Positions 46,680 through 58,282 of a stretch of DNA of 64,000 bases are shown one piece after another. The stretch's first letter is position 1; each line of letters begins with the position of its first letter. The notes under the pieces are model-generated. The model worked only from the letters and a program-made list of their open reading frames with translations, was not told the DNA's origin and did no database searches. The position numbers were made by a program, and so were the translations under genes. Source of the stretch: Trametes villosa (lineage: Eukaryota > Basidiomycota > Agaricomycetes > Polyporales > Polyporaceae); contig PUDQ02000010.1 of assembly GCA_002964805.2 (NCBI GenBank), forward strand, positions 1,240,001 to 1,304,000. Direction: 5' to 3'.

Positions 46680-47380
46680 GCAGGCGTCCAGGCGACATGG
46701 GCTGGCTTTGTTATGCTTTTCATCCATGGACAGACTCTCCTTACGACACACACATTCACTCACGACTTATATGGTACCGGTGCCGTGCACCCGCATTAGT
46801 ATCTATTGGAACGGACTTGGCGCATTCGGGCCGTCCTGGAGGACGGGTAGACGTCGTGTTGTATGTACTCACACTATACTTTCGGACACCACATATTCAT
46901 TGCCTATCCTGTGTACTCCTTCTGAGTCTGCCCCTCGCCAGTGTGTTCCAACTATACATGGTGCGTTCTTCGTCAACAAGTACTCACTCACTCACTCACT
47001 CACTCACTCGAGCTCGTCTAACAAGTTAGGATCTTATCAGATCTGCGCAAGCTATGGATGCGGGCGCTTCCAGCTTCGCGGTGTCGTGCTCTGCGACAAC
47101 ATTAATATTTCCTGAAGTTCAGCTTGTCTCTCGCCTCGAAAGTATGCGATGGTAGTTTACCAGCCTGGTTTTTATCCATGCTCCAGTATCTCCTCCGGAA
47201 GACATCTTGGGCTAAAAAGGCATACCGCCGCATCCGCCCGCACCGTCTAAGATCGACGCCGATCTCCGTGAAACTCGGACTCGGCGCTCTTGGGGTCGCC
47301 CGACGCCCTGGGGAATGCTTTGCACTCTGCTTCCGCCCTCCATCTCCTACAGCCAGCTACGACTCCAAAAACCCGTCCAA
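46680..47380. repeat. intergenic with an ACTC microsatellite
   Basis: About 700 bp between the hypothetical gene and the KAPA synthase gene. A perfect ACTC tract of seven units lies at 46982-47009. No gene was seen. An in-frame ATG at 47315 lies 22 codons upstream of the chosen KAPA synthase start. Confidence 0.6.
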
Positions 47381-48774
47381 ATGTCGCTCGAGGACAAGCT
47401 GAACGCGGCTCTCGCGTCGCGCGAAAAGCGGCTCATCCGGCGCAGGCTCTACGACCCCTCCGCGGACGCGCACCTCGTCGACTTCTCCACGAACGACTAC
47501 CTCTCGCTCTCGCGCTCGCCCGCCCTCCGCACCCGCTTCCTTACGCGCCTCAACGCCACGCAAGACGTGCTCGGCTCGGGAGGCTCGCGCCTGCTGGTGA
47601 ACGGGCCCGCGCACGCCGCGCTCGAGGCGCGCCTCGCGGCGTTCTTCCGCGCCCCCGCCGCGCTGCTCTTCAACTCCGGCTTCGACGCGAACGCGGGCTT
47701 CTTCGCGTGTGTGCCGCAGCCGGGGGACGCGGTCGTGTTCGATGAGCACATTCACGCGTCCGTGCACGACGGCGTGCGCGCCTCGCGCGTGGCGGCGCGC
47801 ATCCCGTTCGCGCACAATTCCATACCCGCGCTACGGGCGGCGCTGGCGCGGCTGCGCGAAGAGAGGCCGGGGCTCGCGAGCGGGGAGAACAGCGTGTTCG
47901 TGGCGGTGGAGACGCTGTACAGCATGGACGGGACGCTCGCGCCGCTTGTGGAGATCGTGGAGGCTGTCGAAGAGCTCTTCCCGCGCGGGAACGGGTACGT
48001 GGTTGTGGACGAGGCGCACTCGACAGGTGTGTACGGCCCGCAAGGAAGGGGCCTCGTCGCGGCGCTGGGGCTGGAGGACAGGATATTTGCGCGCCTTCAT
48101 ACGTTCGGAAAGGCTCTCGCCGCCACTGGAGGTCCGTCTATATGCTCCTTCGCTGCGCAAGTCTGACTCCGTACATAGCGATACTGCTGGTCACCCCGCT
48201 CGTGCGCGACTACGTCCTGAACTACGCGCGGCCGCTCATATACACCACGTCGCTGAGCAACGCGAACATCATCGCTGCAGAGTGCTCCTTCGACATGCTC
48301 GAGGAGGGCGAGGCGGAAAAGGTGAGCGCACCGTCCCTCCTACTCGCGATCAGCGCACTAATGCCCTCCCAGCTCTCCGCCCAGCTCCTTGGCCTCTGCT
48401 CGCACCTAACAACCTCCTTCCGCGCGCAGCTCGCCGCGCGCCGCATCCCCACCTCCCTTCTTGCTCTTCCCGCACATCTCTCCGGTAGCGACCTCCCCAC
48501 ACCGATCATTCCCGTCCTAACCCCGCACCCGCGACCACTGTCCGCGCATCTGCGCGTGCGTGGGCTGAATGCGCGGCCAATTACGTGGCCGACCGTGCCT
48601 AAGGGCGCGGACCGCGTGCGGATCTGCCTGCACTCGCAAAATTCGGTCGAGGAGGTGAATAGGTTGGTGAGCGCGATGGTCGAGTGGGCGGAGAGCTGGC
48701 AGGCGGCGCAGGACGCGGCACAGAGGGAGAAAGGAGGGGCGGGCGAAGTGGCCTTCGCACAGGCAAAACTGTAG
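47381..48774 (+). CDS. 8-amino-7-oxononanoate (KAPA) synthase-like PLP enzyme
   Basis: Three exons (47381-48131, 48179-48321, 48373-48774) give 431 aa. Alpha-oxoamine synthase motifs are clear: DFSTNDYLSLSRSP, LGSGGSRLLVNG, VVDEAHSTGVYG and the PLP lysine in HTFGKALAATGG, then NYARPLIYTTSLS. The family condenses an acyl-CoA with an amino acid; similarity to BioF suggests the KAPA step of biotin synthesis, but related fungal enzymes make other products. The C-terminus is AKL, a type-1 peroxisomal targeting signal, which matches the peroxisomal location known for fungal BioF. The second intron (48322-48372) is 51 nt, in frame and stop-free. An in-frame ATG at 47315 is an alternative start. Confidence 0.85.
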
Positions 48775-48853
48775 AAGGGAAACGGACGCATTCAAGCGAT
48801 GTAAGCTTTAAGCTGTTAGAAACGGGCGGATGACGGGTACGAACCTGCGTGTG

Positions 48854-49581
48854 CTAGTCTTGCAAGGCCTCGATTTCCTGTGCGCTCGTCTGCAGGTACT
48901 CTTCGTACGAGTCCTGGTAGCCTGCTGTGGCATACACGGCTCAGAAAAGCCAAGGAACAGGAAAAGGATCGCAGACGCACCAGGTAGCTTCGCGCGTGCC
49001 CTATAGCGGGCCACGATCTCTCGGTTATGACGTATCGCGGCGAGCTGAGCCTGCTTAATCGTTCCTGGAAGCAGCGAAATCCCGTCTAAGCCCAGGTACT
49101 TCCATCGCACGGAGGATTGGCACGCACCTGAGACATGGACCGTGTGCGGGATGTACCTTCGCCCGTCGATGGTCGTCACGAGCGCGACGCTCGCCCACGC
49201 GACCTTGTGCGGGTCGCGCGCGACGCGTATGATGCAGAGGTTCGTCCGCGGCGAGAAGTACTTGACTGGCGCGCGGTGAGCCGCTTGCCCGGCGCGCGAG
49301 GACAGAGACAAGATACGAGGTACGCACTGGTGAGGGAGGACCCGACTGCGCCCCATCCGGTGTCTCCGAAGTGCGTGAGCACGCTCTGCTTCAGCGCCGC
49401 CCAGATCTGCGAGCTCGTGAGCTCGTCTTGCGGCTGGAGGGCTGGGGCGCGTCCTGGGATGGGCGCGGGTACAGGCAGGAACTCCACCAGGAGCCAGCGG
49501 TTCTGTTACGGACCCGAGCTGCGTTTACCATCATAAGAGTGAGTAGAGAGAGGAATAGAAGCGTACTTTGAACCTAACCAT
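48854..49581 (-). CDS. POP5: POP5, RNase P/MRP protein subunit
   Basis: Five exons (49567-49581, 49328-49502, 49128-49265, 48981-49064, 48854-48921) give 159 aa, a typical length. It begins MVRFKNRWLLVEFLP, the universal POP5 start, and has WAALKQSVLTHFGD, KYFSPRTNLCIIRVARDPHK and VHVSGTIKQAQLAAI. POP5 is a core subunit shared by RNase P (tRNA 5' processing) and RNase MRP (rRNA processing). The first coding exon has only 15 nt. The gene is convergent with the KAPA synthase gene; their stops are about 80 bp apart. Confidence 0.93.
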
Positions 49582-50076
49582 CCCTCAAGGCCTCAACACG
49601 GTAGATATTATACTCCCGAGAACGTCCTGGGTTCGCAAGACTAGAGATGGTTTTGAGGCGCTCCGAAACTGCGCAGCCGCTGTTTTCAACCTCCAGTTTC
49701 AACGGCCGATCTCTCCCTCAGATTCGAAGCCAAAGGCTTGGTTGTAACCTGAGAGATTGAGCAGAAAGATGAAGGTACCAGACAAGCAGCTTTAGTAGCT
49801 GGAGGCGCCCTCGCTGACGACCTTGGCATAGGCAGATTGAATGGGCTTACGATCAAGTGTAAGTGAAGCTTACCCTAGGTTAGTAAACCCAGAAGCAGAG
49901 ATTACAAGAGCTACTAAGGGCGTCTCGAAGGCATGGGAAGAAGGCCCTTGACTGGGAGGAAGACCCCAAATCACTACTACAGCCTTACTAGAGAAGCCCG
50001 CTCTCATGGAGGCGCAGTAATGTCCGGTGGATACCGTTCTATCGTATAGCACATAGTCCGTAAAAGCTACTACAGC
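49582..50076. other. intergenic, no gene recognised
   Basis: About 500 bp, more AT-rich than its neighbours and dense in stop codons. It may contain decayed mobile-element sequence, but no terminal repeats or coding remnants could be identified. Confidence 0.35.
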
Positions 50077-51152
50077 CTAGTCCGAGAGGAAGTCGACCTC
50101 CTCCTCGATGAGCAGATCTAGGAACTTGAAGAACGACGTCGCAGGGAAGCCGACGACGTTGTTGTAGTCGCCCTCGATCTTGCTGACGAGCAGCCCGCCG
50201 AGGCCTTGGATGGCGAAGCCGCCCGCGCGGTCGGAGCCCTCGCCGCTTGCGACGTAGGCCTCGAGCAGTGAGCGCTCGTTCTGCGCGAAGTATACGAGCG
50301 TGCGCTCTTCGATAGACCTGAGATAGGCTGTGAGCATGACCGCCTGCAGTCCTATGTGCGCGGTGAATCCTCACTTGATCTTGTACCCTGGTGCCTCGAG
50401 CACGGGGAACACTGCAGGAAAGGTACTCAATATGGCCGCAATGTAACGCGTGGGTAGAATCCGAGTGAGGTGCATACCAACGCTGACGCCTGTGACGACC
50501 TCGCACACGCCGCCATTGAAGTCGAGGAGCATGCGCATGTTGTCGTCCTTGTCGATCGGCTTCTCGAGAATATCCTGCGGAGGCGGCGCCTCGTCCACGA
50601 AGCGCGGCGTGCTTGATAGCCCGGGCATCGGATGCGTCAGGACGACGGTGTCGGCTGTTATGCACTTCCTTAGTACATGCCGCATTCAGGGACGCCCTTC
50701 GCCGGGATGCGCACCCGCAATGACCAAATCCGGCGCGTCGTCGGGGTCCTGGGTCTGAGGATCACACCCAAGTCAGTCGATAGTTCGCATGGAATTTAGG
50801 CCCTCGATAGGGACGCACCACGAGGCGTTCGTACACTTCGACGGCCTTGTGGGAGGCGGTCGCGACGGGATATTCATGTGGGTCCTGGAAGCCGCCGAAC
50901 GGGAGCGTCTCCTCGAAAGTCGATGGAACGACTTCTGGTGCCAGCCCCTACCGCGACATCAGTCGCCTGCAACCAACCTCGGGTGATTGAGCAGCATACG
51001 AAAGTCTGGAGGATCTCGCGCCGGCGTGGGCTGTTAGACGCCAGGATGACGCGTTTCCCGACCAGCTTCTGGAGGGCCGGGATCTGGAGCGCGTAGGCCA
51101 GCACCGGGTTGTGCTTTGGGAGCTCGACCTTCTTGGAGCTGAAGAAATTCAT
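50077..51152 (-). CDS. Maf-like nucleotide pyrophosphatase
   Basis: Six exons (51000-51152, 50819-50947, 50715-50754, 50478-50654, 50375-50411, 50077-50317) give 258 aa. Maf/Ham1-superfamily motifs are present: KRVILASNSPRRREIL near the N-terminus, SHKAVEVYERLV, VIAADTVVL (catalytic aspartate), the EKPIDKDD segment, GGFAIQGLGGLLVSKIEGDYNNVVGF. Maf proteins hydrolyse non-canonical or modified nucleoside triphosphates and in bacteria affect septation. The insert TPRFVDEAPPPQDILEKP is common in fungal members. Confidence 0.92.
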
Positions 51153-52511
51153 GGTGGGCGCAGGTCAAGTTCCGTTGCGCTGGCGGTGCGGATAACTTGG
51201 AAGCACCGGCCATATCGGGCAGCGTTGTGGCGTAGTAAGCGCAGAAGCGCCGCCGAGCGCTCGCTGGTCTCCCTCCTCGTCCTCGACCGCCATGACCAGG
51301 GTAGGTGGTCGGTCAACTCGCCGGGAAGCTATGCTTTCTTCCCAAAAACGCGCCGAGATGTTACGCCAACCTATCGCAGAAAGCTTCCCCTCACCGCTCT
51401 TTTACGTGCATCTTCACACGAAGCAGCTCATACCGCTCAGACAGACTCTTCTGAGGCGGAAGCACATCCCTGACTACTCAGGCTCGTGTGAGCCTCGAGG
51501 TCCCTAAAAGTGCCCGCGAGGTACCTCGTACTACCTTCTGCGGTTTTAGGTTCGATGGTCATCACGATAGAAGCTCTTTGAACGCGGCCCGGAAGAGTGA
51601 AGCCCTCAGGGGCGTTTCACGGACGCTGAACACGCCTCGGATATATACAGCCCTATCCGCTGAATTTGAAGATCGTCGCCTCGCCCCGCACTTAAACTGC
51701 CGACGTTGCAGACTGCTGCTCTTCCCCTCCGACTCTCTCAGAGTACTACCGAGCCGCCACCCCGACACGGGTTAGGTATGTGCTCGCCTGGAATCTCCTG
51801 AGATACGTCGCTCACGCACGAAGCTTCAGAAAATTTTTCGCCCTATATCGACTCAGGATATACACATCCGTGCGCGCACCCACACCCCCTCCACCGTATG
51901 TAAAAACCCCCATCTGAACAATCGCTGGAACTGACGGGTATATTTACCTAGTCACCATGAACAGGTCGCAGTACTCCCTCATCGATCCTTCGGAAAGCCA
52001 CAAACAAAGACCACAGGACTCGCGCCACAGGAGCATACCGCACATCATGCGTCGCGCTGTTGGTAGCTGGACAAGTCGTCGCAGCGCTTCGTCAGAGAGC
52101 CGCGGTCGGTTGATCCCCTCGATCCCCGCCTCGCGGGCACCGAGCCCCGCAAGGACGGCATCGGCCGCACCTCCCGGTGCGAAGGAGAGAGCCCATGTGC
52201 CGCATACAGCCACATACCCTCTCGCACGCATGGACCCGGTGCTGGTCGCAGCTTGCTTCCTATGGATTTGACAGGACGACTCGGAGTAGGACTTTTGTAT
52301 GCTGCGATCCCATCGAAGCTCAACTACTTTATCACCCGGGCTCAGTTGCGTCCTTGTCGGCCTTTCTTATTACATCGCCCTCGAGTAGTAGTCGTTCTAT
52401 ATGCGGTCTTTTTGCATTGCGGACTGGTGGGATGGCAATGTGCGTCTTCGTATGGGCGCGTTGCAGTTTGTGCCAATATACAGACATGTAGGCTAAGAAT
52501 CCGAGCGTCCG
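51153..52511. other. intergenic, no gene recognised
   Basis: About 1.36 kb. On the minus strand 51960-52230 carries a frame with GINRPRLSDEALRRLVQLP, which looks faintly protein-like, but no exon chain or family could be established. Nothing else was seen. Confidence 0.35.
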
Positions 52512-55012
52512 TCACGTCTTCCGCCTCTTCGGACTGCCCACTACGTCCAATCCTCCCTCTTCAAGTCCTCGGTGATCCAACCCATCGTGGACGCGCTTTT
52601 CGCCCGGACGCAAGGCCGAGTGCGTCCGCCACGCCTCCCTCTCTTCCCGACACAGTGCCGGATCGTCATCTGGCCAGTCATCGCCAGAGAGCGCGTCGTC
52701 CAAGATTTCCAGTACGTTCGCATGGGTGAGGTGCACCGTCTCCCGAGGACCCCTGGCGTCCGGTACGCCTGGGTTGTTCGCTCGGACTGCGTCGGCAAAC
52801 CGCCTGAGCAGCCTGGTGAGTGGGGCGTTGTGCCAGACCGCGAGCGCCGGCATGTCGAGCCAGACAGCCTTCATACTTGCGAAGAATGTGTGGTCGGAGC
52901 AGCCGAAGAGCGTGCGCTCTGCCTTCCGCCCCCAGGTGTGCACGTAGCGGGTGTGGCGCAGGACCATCCAGACGAGCAGCCAGTAGAAAGACTCCAGGTC
53001 GTGGTGGACGTCGTGTTTCACGGCGTGGCCGAGGTAGCGGAACGTCCGCTGCTTGTGGATCTCGATCGCCATGAACGGAGGGGTGCCCTATACATCTGTT
53101 AGAGGCAATTCGCTCGAAAAAAGGTGGCTAGCTTACAGTCTGTCCCAAGAGAACTGCATCGTTGAAGCTCGGCGTTCTGCCATTCGCGGAGGAAGAGAAT
53201 GCCGCAAGACTCGGTCCTCCCCACTCAGATTTGAACCAGCTGTAGTCAAAATCGTGCAGGAAGGCGGTGAAAGGGAAGAGCGATCCCAGCTCTTCATCGA
53301 CGAGGAGAACGTTGCCTTCGCTGATATCCCGATGCAGGATACCCATCTTCCAGGCGTTCTCGTGCCCTACATGGTCCAAACATGTCAGTCAGGGTATATG
53401 CCGCAATGCTTGGAGAGCCTACCTTTGACAGCATCTCGGATCGCCCGCACAAGCTGCTTCGTGCTCCGGAACTCGGACAGCGGCCGGCCCACCACGTCGA
53501 TGACCAGACGCATCTGGCTTCGTTCGCGGTAAGCAAACTCCAGTTCTCCGGTAAGTCGCCAGGAGAAGGTTTGGTGCTGCGGGAATGGGAGAGGGTACTT
53601 CGGCTCTCGGGGTATCGTCTCTGGGACCACACTAGAACCACGGGGGTTGGCGTGGACGTCGGCGTGGGTTGAGAGGGATGCCTTCTTCCCGCAGGCAGGT
53701 GGGTAGGGGTCATTGCAGACATACGACGTGTTCGTCAGTCGCCCCCGTAAGGGCTCTCCCGACTCCGTTTCTAGCGACCGCGGGTCATGCGCCGGGCCTT
53801 GCTTGTAGGGAGATGCTCCGCCGGCCGACCACAGAGCGACCTCCCGCTCACCCAGGTCTGCGCCGCAAACCAGCTGTGGGAGCCCGAAGCGCTCTTCCCC
53901 TTGCGCGTGCTGCAGCATCTGATAGATGAAGACCTCGGATCGGGTCTTTATCTCGCGCCAAGCCTCCTTGACGATGACGAGCTTGGGCCGGGGTACCGGG
54001 GTTGTGTCATCCGAGCGGGTCAGTCCGCGAGGAGCGTCTTCGACGGCCAGCCAGACGGTTGTTGCGCGCGAGAAGAGCCGCCTCTCTGCGCTGAGGGCCT
54101 TGAGGAGAACGAATGTTCGCACGGAGCCGCAAGCGTCGTCGTACACGTCGACTCGACGGGCCTCACGCGCTTTGAACACGGCCGCATCTACTTCCAACGT
54201 CGCCAGTCGAGCCTCCGTGCGGATAGTGTCGGATGGCGCGAGGGCATGAGCCGTGGGATCGCATCCAACCACAGTATCGCCAAGCCGGGGATGCACGAAG
54301 TGCCAGAAGAACTGCCGCAGGAGATCCGGGTGTTTGGTGTAGTCGAACGCCTCCGAGACGAGTCCGGACGCGTGGTCGAATCGGAGGATACGACAGCAGC
54401 TGCCATAGACCCCTAGCACGAAGGATGCGAGGAAGCCGTGCGCAAGCATGAGGTTGTGCGCGCACGCCGCGGGGTGGGTGACCGAGTAGTTCAAGAGGTC
54501 GTCTCGGTCGAACGGGTCGCACGACTCCCGTTGCTTGAACTCAATGACCATCGAGAGCTGCTGCCATCGCTCCGCCGGTCTGCCCAGAGGCTCTCCGGGC
54601 AACGATACCCCGATGTCGGCGGCCGTTAGGTGATGAGTCCCTCTCAGAACCTCGAAGGGCGCTTGCAAGAGCCGGTCGCCTCCTGCGAGGAAGGCGACCT
54701 TCTTGTCTTCGGGAAACGAGGTCACCAAAGCCGATAGGAAGGCCGTCTGACGAGATTCACCGTCAGCGATGGCGTTACTTGTTCAGGGGTGTGAAATAAA
54801 CATACGAGGCCGGCTCGCGCAACGGGCTCGGTCACGATTGGGAGGCAGTCCCGCACATGTTCGTGCTCGTCAGGCACGTACGGCACACTGCTAGGGACGA
54901 GTTTGTCTAAAAAGGCCTCGATGGGCACCTCTAGGACATCGATTCTGTCAATGATCTCGCGCCATTCCTCGAGGTCGTCGGGGACGGCTGCGGGTATAGT
55001 ATCTGCGGCCAT
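52512..55012 (-). CDS. FunK1-type fungal protein kinase
   Basis: Four exons (54806-55012, 53423-54746, 53137-53366, 52512-53087) give 778 aa. The N-terminal part has VIEFKQRESCDPF and a FunK1-type body. The kinase core reads MRLVIDVVGRPLSEF (hinge region), GILHRDISEGNVLLV (catalytic loop, Asp of HRD), FLHDFDYSW in place of DFG, GTPPFMAIEI, and HHDLESFYWLLVWM. The C-terminus ends in a basic PKRRKT, a possible nuclear signal. FunK1 kinases are a large, rapidly evolving family in mushroom-forming fungi with unknown substrates. All motif residues expected for the family appear present, so it may be active. Confidence 0.9.
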
Positions 55013-55576
55013 TCAGAATCGGTCGGTATAGACCACGCAATGATGGATTACCTGTGTGGCTAGGCATGTTTGTCTCGCTATCCGCCGTTTACGTTTGGAG
55101 ATTTCCAAGAGCGACCCTCTATCTTCAAATGATGGGTCGCGGCGATGGGCTGTGGAGGCATGGACTAGACGGCTGAAGATGGGGGTGTTGCGGAAAGAAG
55201 TCAGAGAGAATGCTTTGCTTATATACATCAGTGCGTAAGCGAAGGCGGCCCTTGCCAGAAAGAGGGAACAATGGACGAGGTGCGCTTTGACGCCCAAGCA
55301 GCAGCAGGCCGACCATCGTCTTCGCATTAACTCGAAACAATGCATACTGAATAGCGTTGTCAATGCAGTATATCATACATAATGCTGAAGCTGAGGGCGG
55401 GATTAGTAGGGCTTCGAGCGACGGTAATCAACTGTACCCAATACGCACATTATACATCCCGAAAACCAGTATAAGGCTGTCGGCCATGTACCACGGCTCT
55501 ACCAAGAAACGATGACGCTGTCGTAGGCAAAGCAGCCATCAACGCCGTCCAGTTTTCAAGGGACAAGGTCATCGAG
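55013..55576. other. intergenic, no gene recognised
   Basis: About 560 bp between the FunK1 start and the 3' end of the first CFEM-like gene. No convincing frame was seen. Confidence 0.45.
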
Positions 55577-56938
55577 TTAACTTGGCCCGATCGCGTCTAC
55601 CTTCCGGACTGTCCCGTAGCGACCGTCCTCGTCAGCAATGTATCCACGACCTTCAGATAGAACACACCTCGGTCCTTTGCCGGCGCAAAATGCCTCGTAC
55701 ACAGGGAGGGCCTCTGCGGCCTGCCCAACGGGAGCCTCCCCGTCCACCGCAGCGGTGACATGCGACAGCCCCAGGCTGGAGAGCAGCCGTTCCCCCAACG
55801 ATCTCCTGAGTGGAGGATGCAGTCCTGCGGGGTCTCGAGGGGCCGCGCCGGAAGGCAGCGCCGGGGAATGGGATGCCACAGCCGCCTGAGGAGAGTAGGA
55901 TGGTGGAAGCGCTTCTTCAGGTGGCGGGAATGGCTGCCTCGTCGAAGGGCGCTGCCACATCGATGCGGGCGCTTTGGAGGGTTTGGTACGGGGGGCATCC
56001 AAACGCCAGGGAGTAGTGAGGGCCGTGCCGAGCGCGCTTTCGTTATCGCGTGCTTCTTCGTCCTCCCACCCGCTCATTCGGCTACCATCTCGCGCGAAGT
56101 TGCTCTGGGAGAGCCACAGCGTGACCGGACGGTGGCGGATGGGGGAGAGATCTGAGACACGCTGGGACGCCTGCAGTGGAGAGCGATCTTGCGAGACTTG
56201 GACACGACGGGGACGGTTACACCGTACACGGAAATAAATGACAGCAATGACCGCAAGGAGGCCGCCAACGCCTAGGCCGACTGCCAGAGGCACGGTGAGG
56301 GGTGAGGAGACCCCACGCGCCTGCGAATCATGATCATCACCAGAGAGACCTTGGGAGGCGGATGTAGGCGAGGATATAGAGGAGCTCTGCGGTTGAAGGG
56401 GGCTGATCATTGGCGGCACGTCCGGAGATAACGAAGAGGCGGTGGTGACAGGAGAAATCATCTCCGAGTACGAAGAGGTTTCGGTTGGTGATGAAGCCGG
56501 TGTAGTAGTGGGTACTAGTGAACGTGGCCTCGTCGAGGTAATCATGACGGATGTGGATGCGACGTGGACGGCACTTGACTTTGTGCGGAGGAGTTTGCCG
56601 TGGAGGGGCGCGTGTTGGTCACCGAGTCAACCGCGATAGACCCTGAGTAAGAAGGACATAAATGGATGGTGGCCAATGGATGAGCGCACGGCGGGGTCGC
56701 TACACCGTGCAGGTATGCACGCACCTTCTGCGACGGCCTGGCATTGAAGGAGAAGCGACGTTCTTGCCTGGATCACGTCGAGGAGACCACACACGTCGAA
56801 AAGACAGGCATATACCGCCAGAATGGTTGTCGGGTCTGCACACAAGCATTGCGGGTCAGCCAAGCAGGCGGTGCTGACGCCAGCGGCGTTCGCGCAACTA
56901 AGCGGGGAGCAGGAGCTAGCAGAGGGTGTGCCGGTCAT
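55577..56938 (-). CDS. CFEM-like membrane protein, copy A (possibly frameshifted)
   Basis: The first exon (56725-56938, 214 nt) encodes an eight-cysteine module with cysteines at residues 10, 15, 25, 31, 33, 45, 50 and 66 (CSPLSC, TACLADPQCLC, YACLFDVC). After an intron comes a Ser/Thr-rich region, one membrane helix (AVGLGVGGLLAVIAVIYF) followed by RVRCNRPRR, and a proline-rich cytoplasmic tail. The second exon starts at 56642. To reach the downstream frame, a 44-nt intron (GTGACC...ACAAAG, about 56579-56622) is needed; otherwise the frame stops at ...HPHPS. Copy B has no such interruption. Either the short intron is real or the copy is broken. There is no signal peptide. A TATA box lies about 40 nt before the ATG. 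Confidence 0.65.
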
Positions 56939-56973
56939 AGTGGATAGTCCCAAGCTGCGACCGTTGGGGGGAG

Positions 56974-56985
56974 CTTTTTATATGG
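56974..56985 (-). promoter_or_regulatory. TATA box of CFEM-like copy A
   Basis: The minus strand reads ATATAAAAAG about 40 nt upstream of the ATG at 56938, leaving room only for a very short leader. Copy B has TTATAAG (59588-59596) at the same distance. Confidence 0.5.
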
Positions 56986-58282
56986 GACGTGGAAAGTGTA
57001 TGTGCTAGCTGCTCCTCGGATTGTAGGACAGCTGTACCCGAGAACGCCGGCGGAGTTTTGTGAAGCATTGCTGAGATAGTCCGGTAGTCTACACACAAGT
57101 CAGCAACGTTAACAGCCGTATGTCAGCGAGGTAGGTCACTTGCAGGGGATCCTCATCATCCGTGCGAGTTACGGAGGTAGAGTACCGCGTGCCTTGGGCC
57201 TGCGGCGATGCTCGCTGAATATCGGAAGCTGTAAGTTGCGGAGCGTAGGTGTTTGCTGTTAACCCGCGCACACACGGTGTCACGCACCTGTTCGAAGACG
57301 GACTGCGGCATTTGGGGGAAGGATGCTCGAATCAGTGCGCCAGTTACCCAGTGTCTCTCGGATTTAACTCACTTGTTGTGCCCCATGAACGCGCGCATTC
57401 CTACTTCTGAGATAGCGGGGCAAGATGACGAGTCCACTACAGACGGGAAAGGGCGATACTACGTCGACTGACTCCCAGAGGCCTGGGCATATCCTTGCGG
57501 GTGCTGCGAACAGTGAAGATGCGGCGAATAGTGTAGCAGGCACACAGCTTGGGTATCAATAACTGCGTGCAAAGCCCGGGTATCTCATCACGTCAGGGTC
57601 TTAACATTGATAGGTGTGTCACAACGTTCGTTAACACCGCAGTAATTCAAATTCGCTGTAGCCCTTTGCGAAATAGAGTAGGGTTGAAGCGGATGTGAGT
57701 ATTGCGGAAGGAGCCCTGAAACTGACGACGTATGCTTACCGCTTACTACGCAGCTTCTCACCAATTCGCCCAAACGGCGAGATGCGGTGGGAGACAGACG
57801 AGCCTCCAACCACAGACCCAGCGCAATGTGACATTCTGTCAGTATCGGAGAGCAAAGAAACTGAGACTTAGAGCGTCATAGCCACCTTCATCCACGAGTA
57901 CATCGAGATACTGAAGAACGACGACTCAATCATACAGGATATGCCTCTGCAGCGCGTCGAATTTCTCCAAGATGAGCAGAGTCATCAATGATGCTTAGAG
58001 ACAGTCGGGACTTGGAACTATAAGATGGATAGTGAGTCATACAACGATAAACAACTGTGTTAAATACGCACAATAGTCGGTTCAGAACTTGCCACGCTGC
58101 TCCAGAGCACACACTACCGGCCATTTGTCACTACCCGCGAAGGTACGGGCGCTATCATGGGCGACACGACCAGCGGCGCCATATGGGATTAGTCCCGCCG
58201 CGTCACCCCTCCAAACTATCCCACGAGAACCATCCTGGTCAGCCACATCTTCAAGACGCAGACGGGGCACGCACCTATGCCC
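56986..58282. other. intergenic with splice-like fragments, unresolved
   Basis: About 1.3 kb between the CFEM-like copies. On the minus strand there are short exon-like pieces bounded by good splice sites, e.g. MRAFMGHN ending at GTGAGT near 57370, and 57590-57830 (LEARLSPTASRRLGEL before GTGAGA). A piece at 57860-57990 reads VVVLQYLDVLVDEGGYDAL but is preceded by a stop. They do not join into a complete frame and look like remnants of a decayed gene. Confidence 0.25.

Noticed and set aside
49600..50070. Possible retroelement remnant
   Set aside because: AT-rich and stop-dense, but no terminal repeats, reverse transcriptase motif or second copy in the window.
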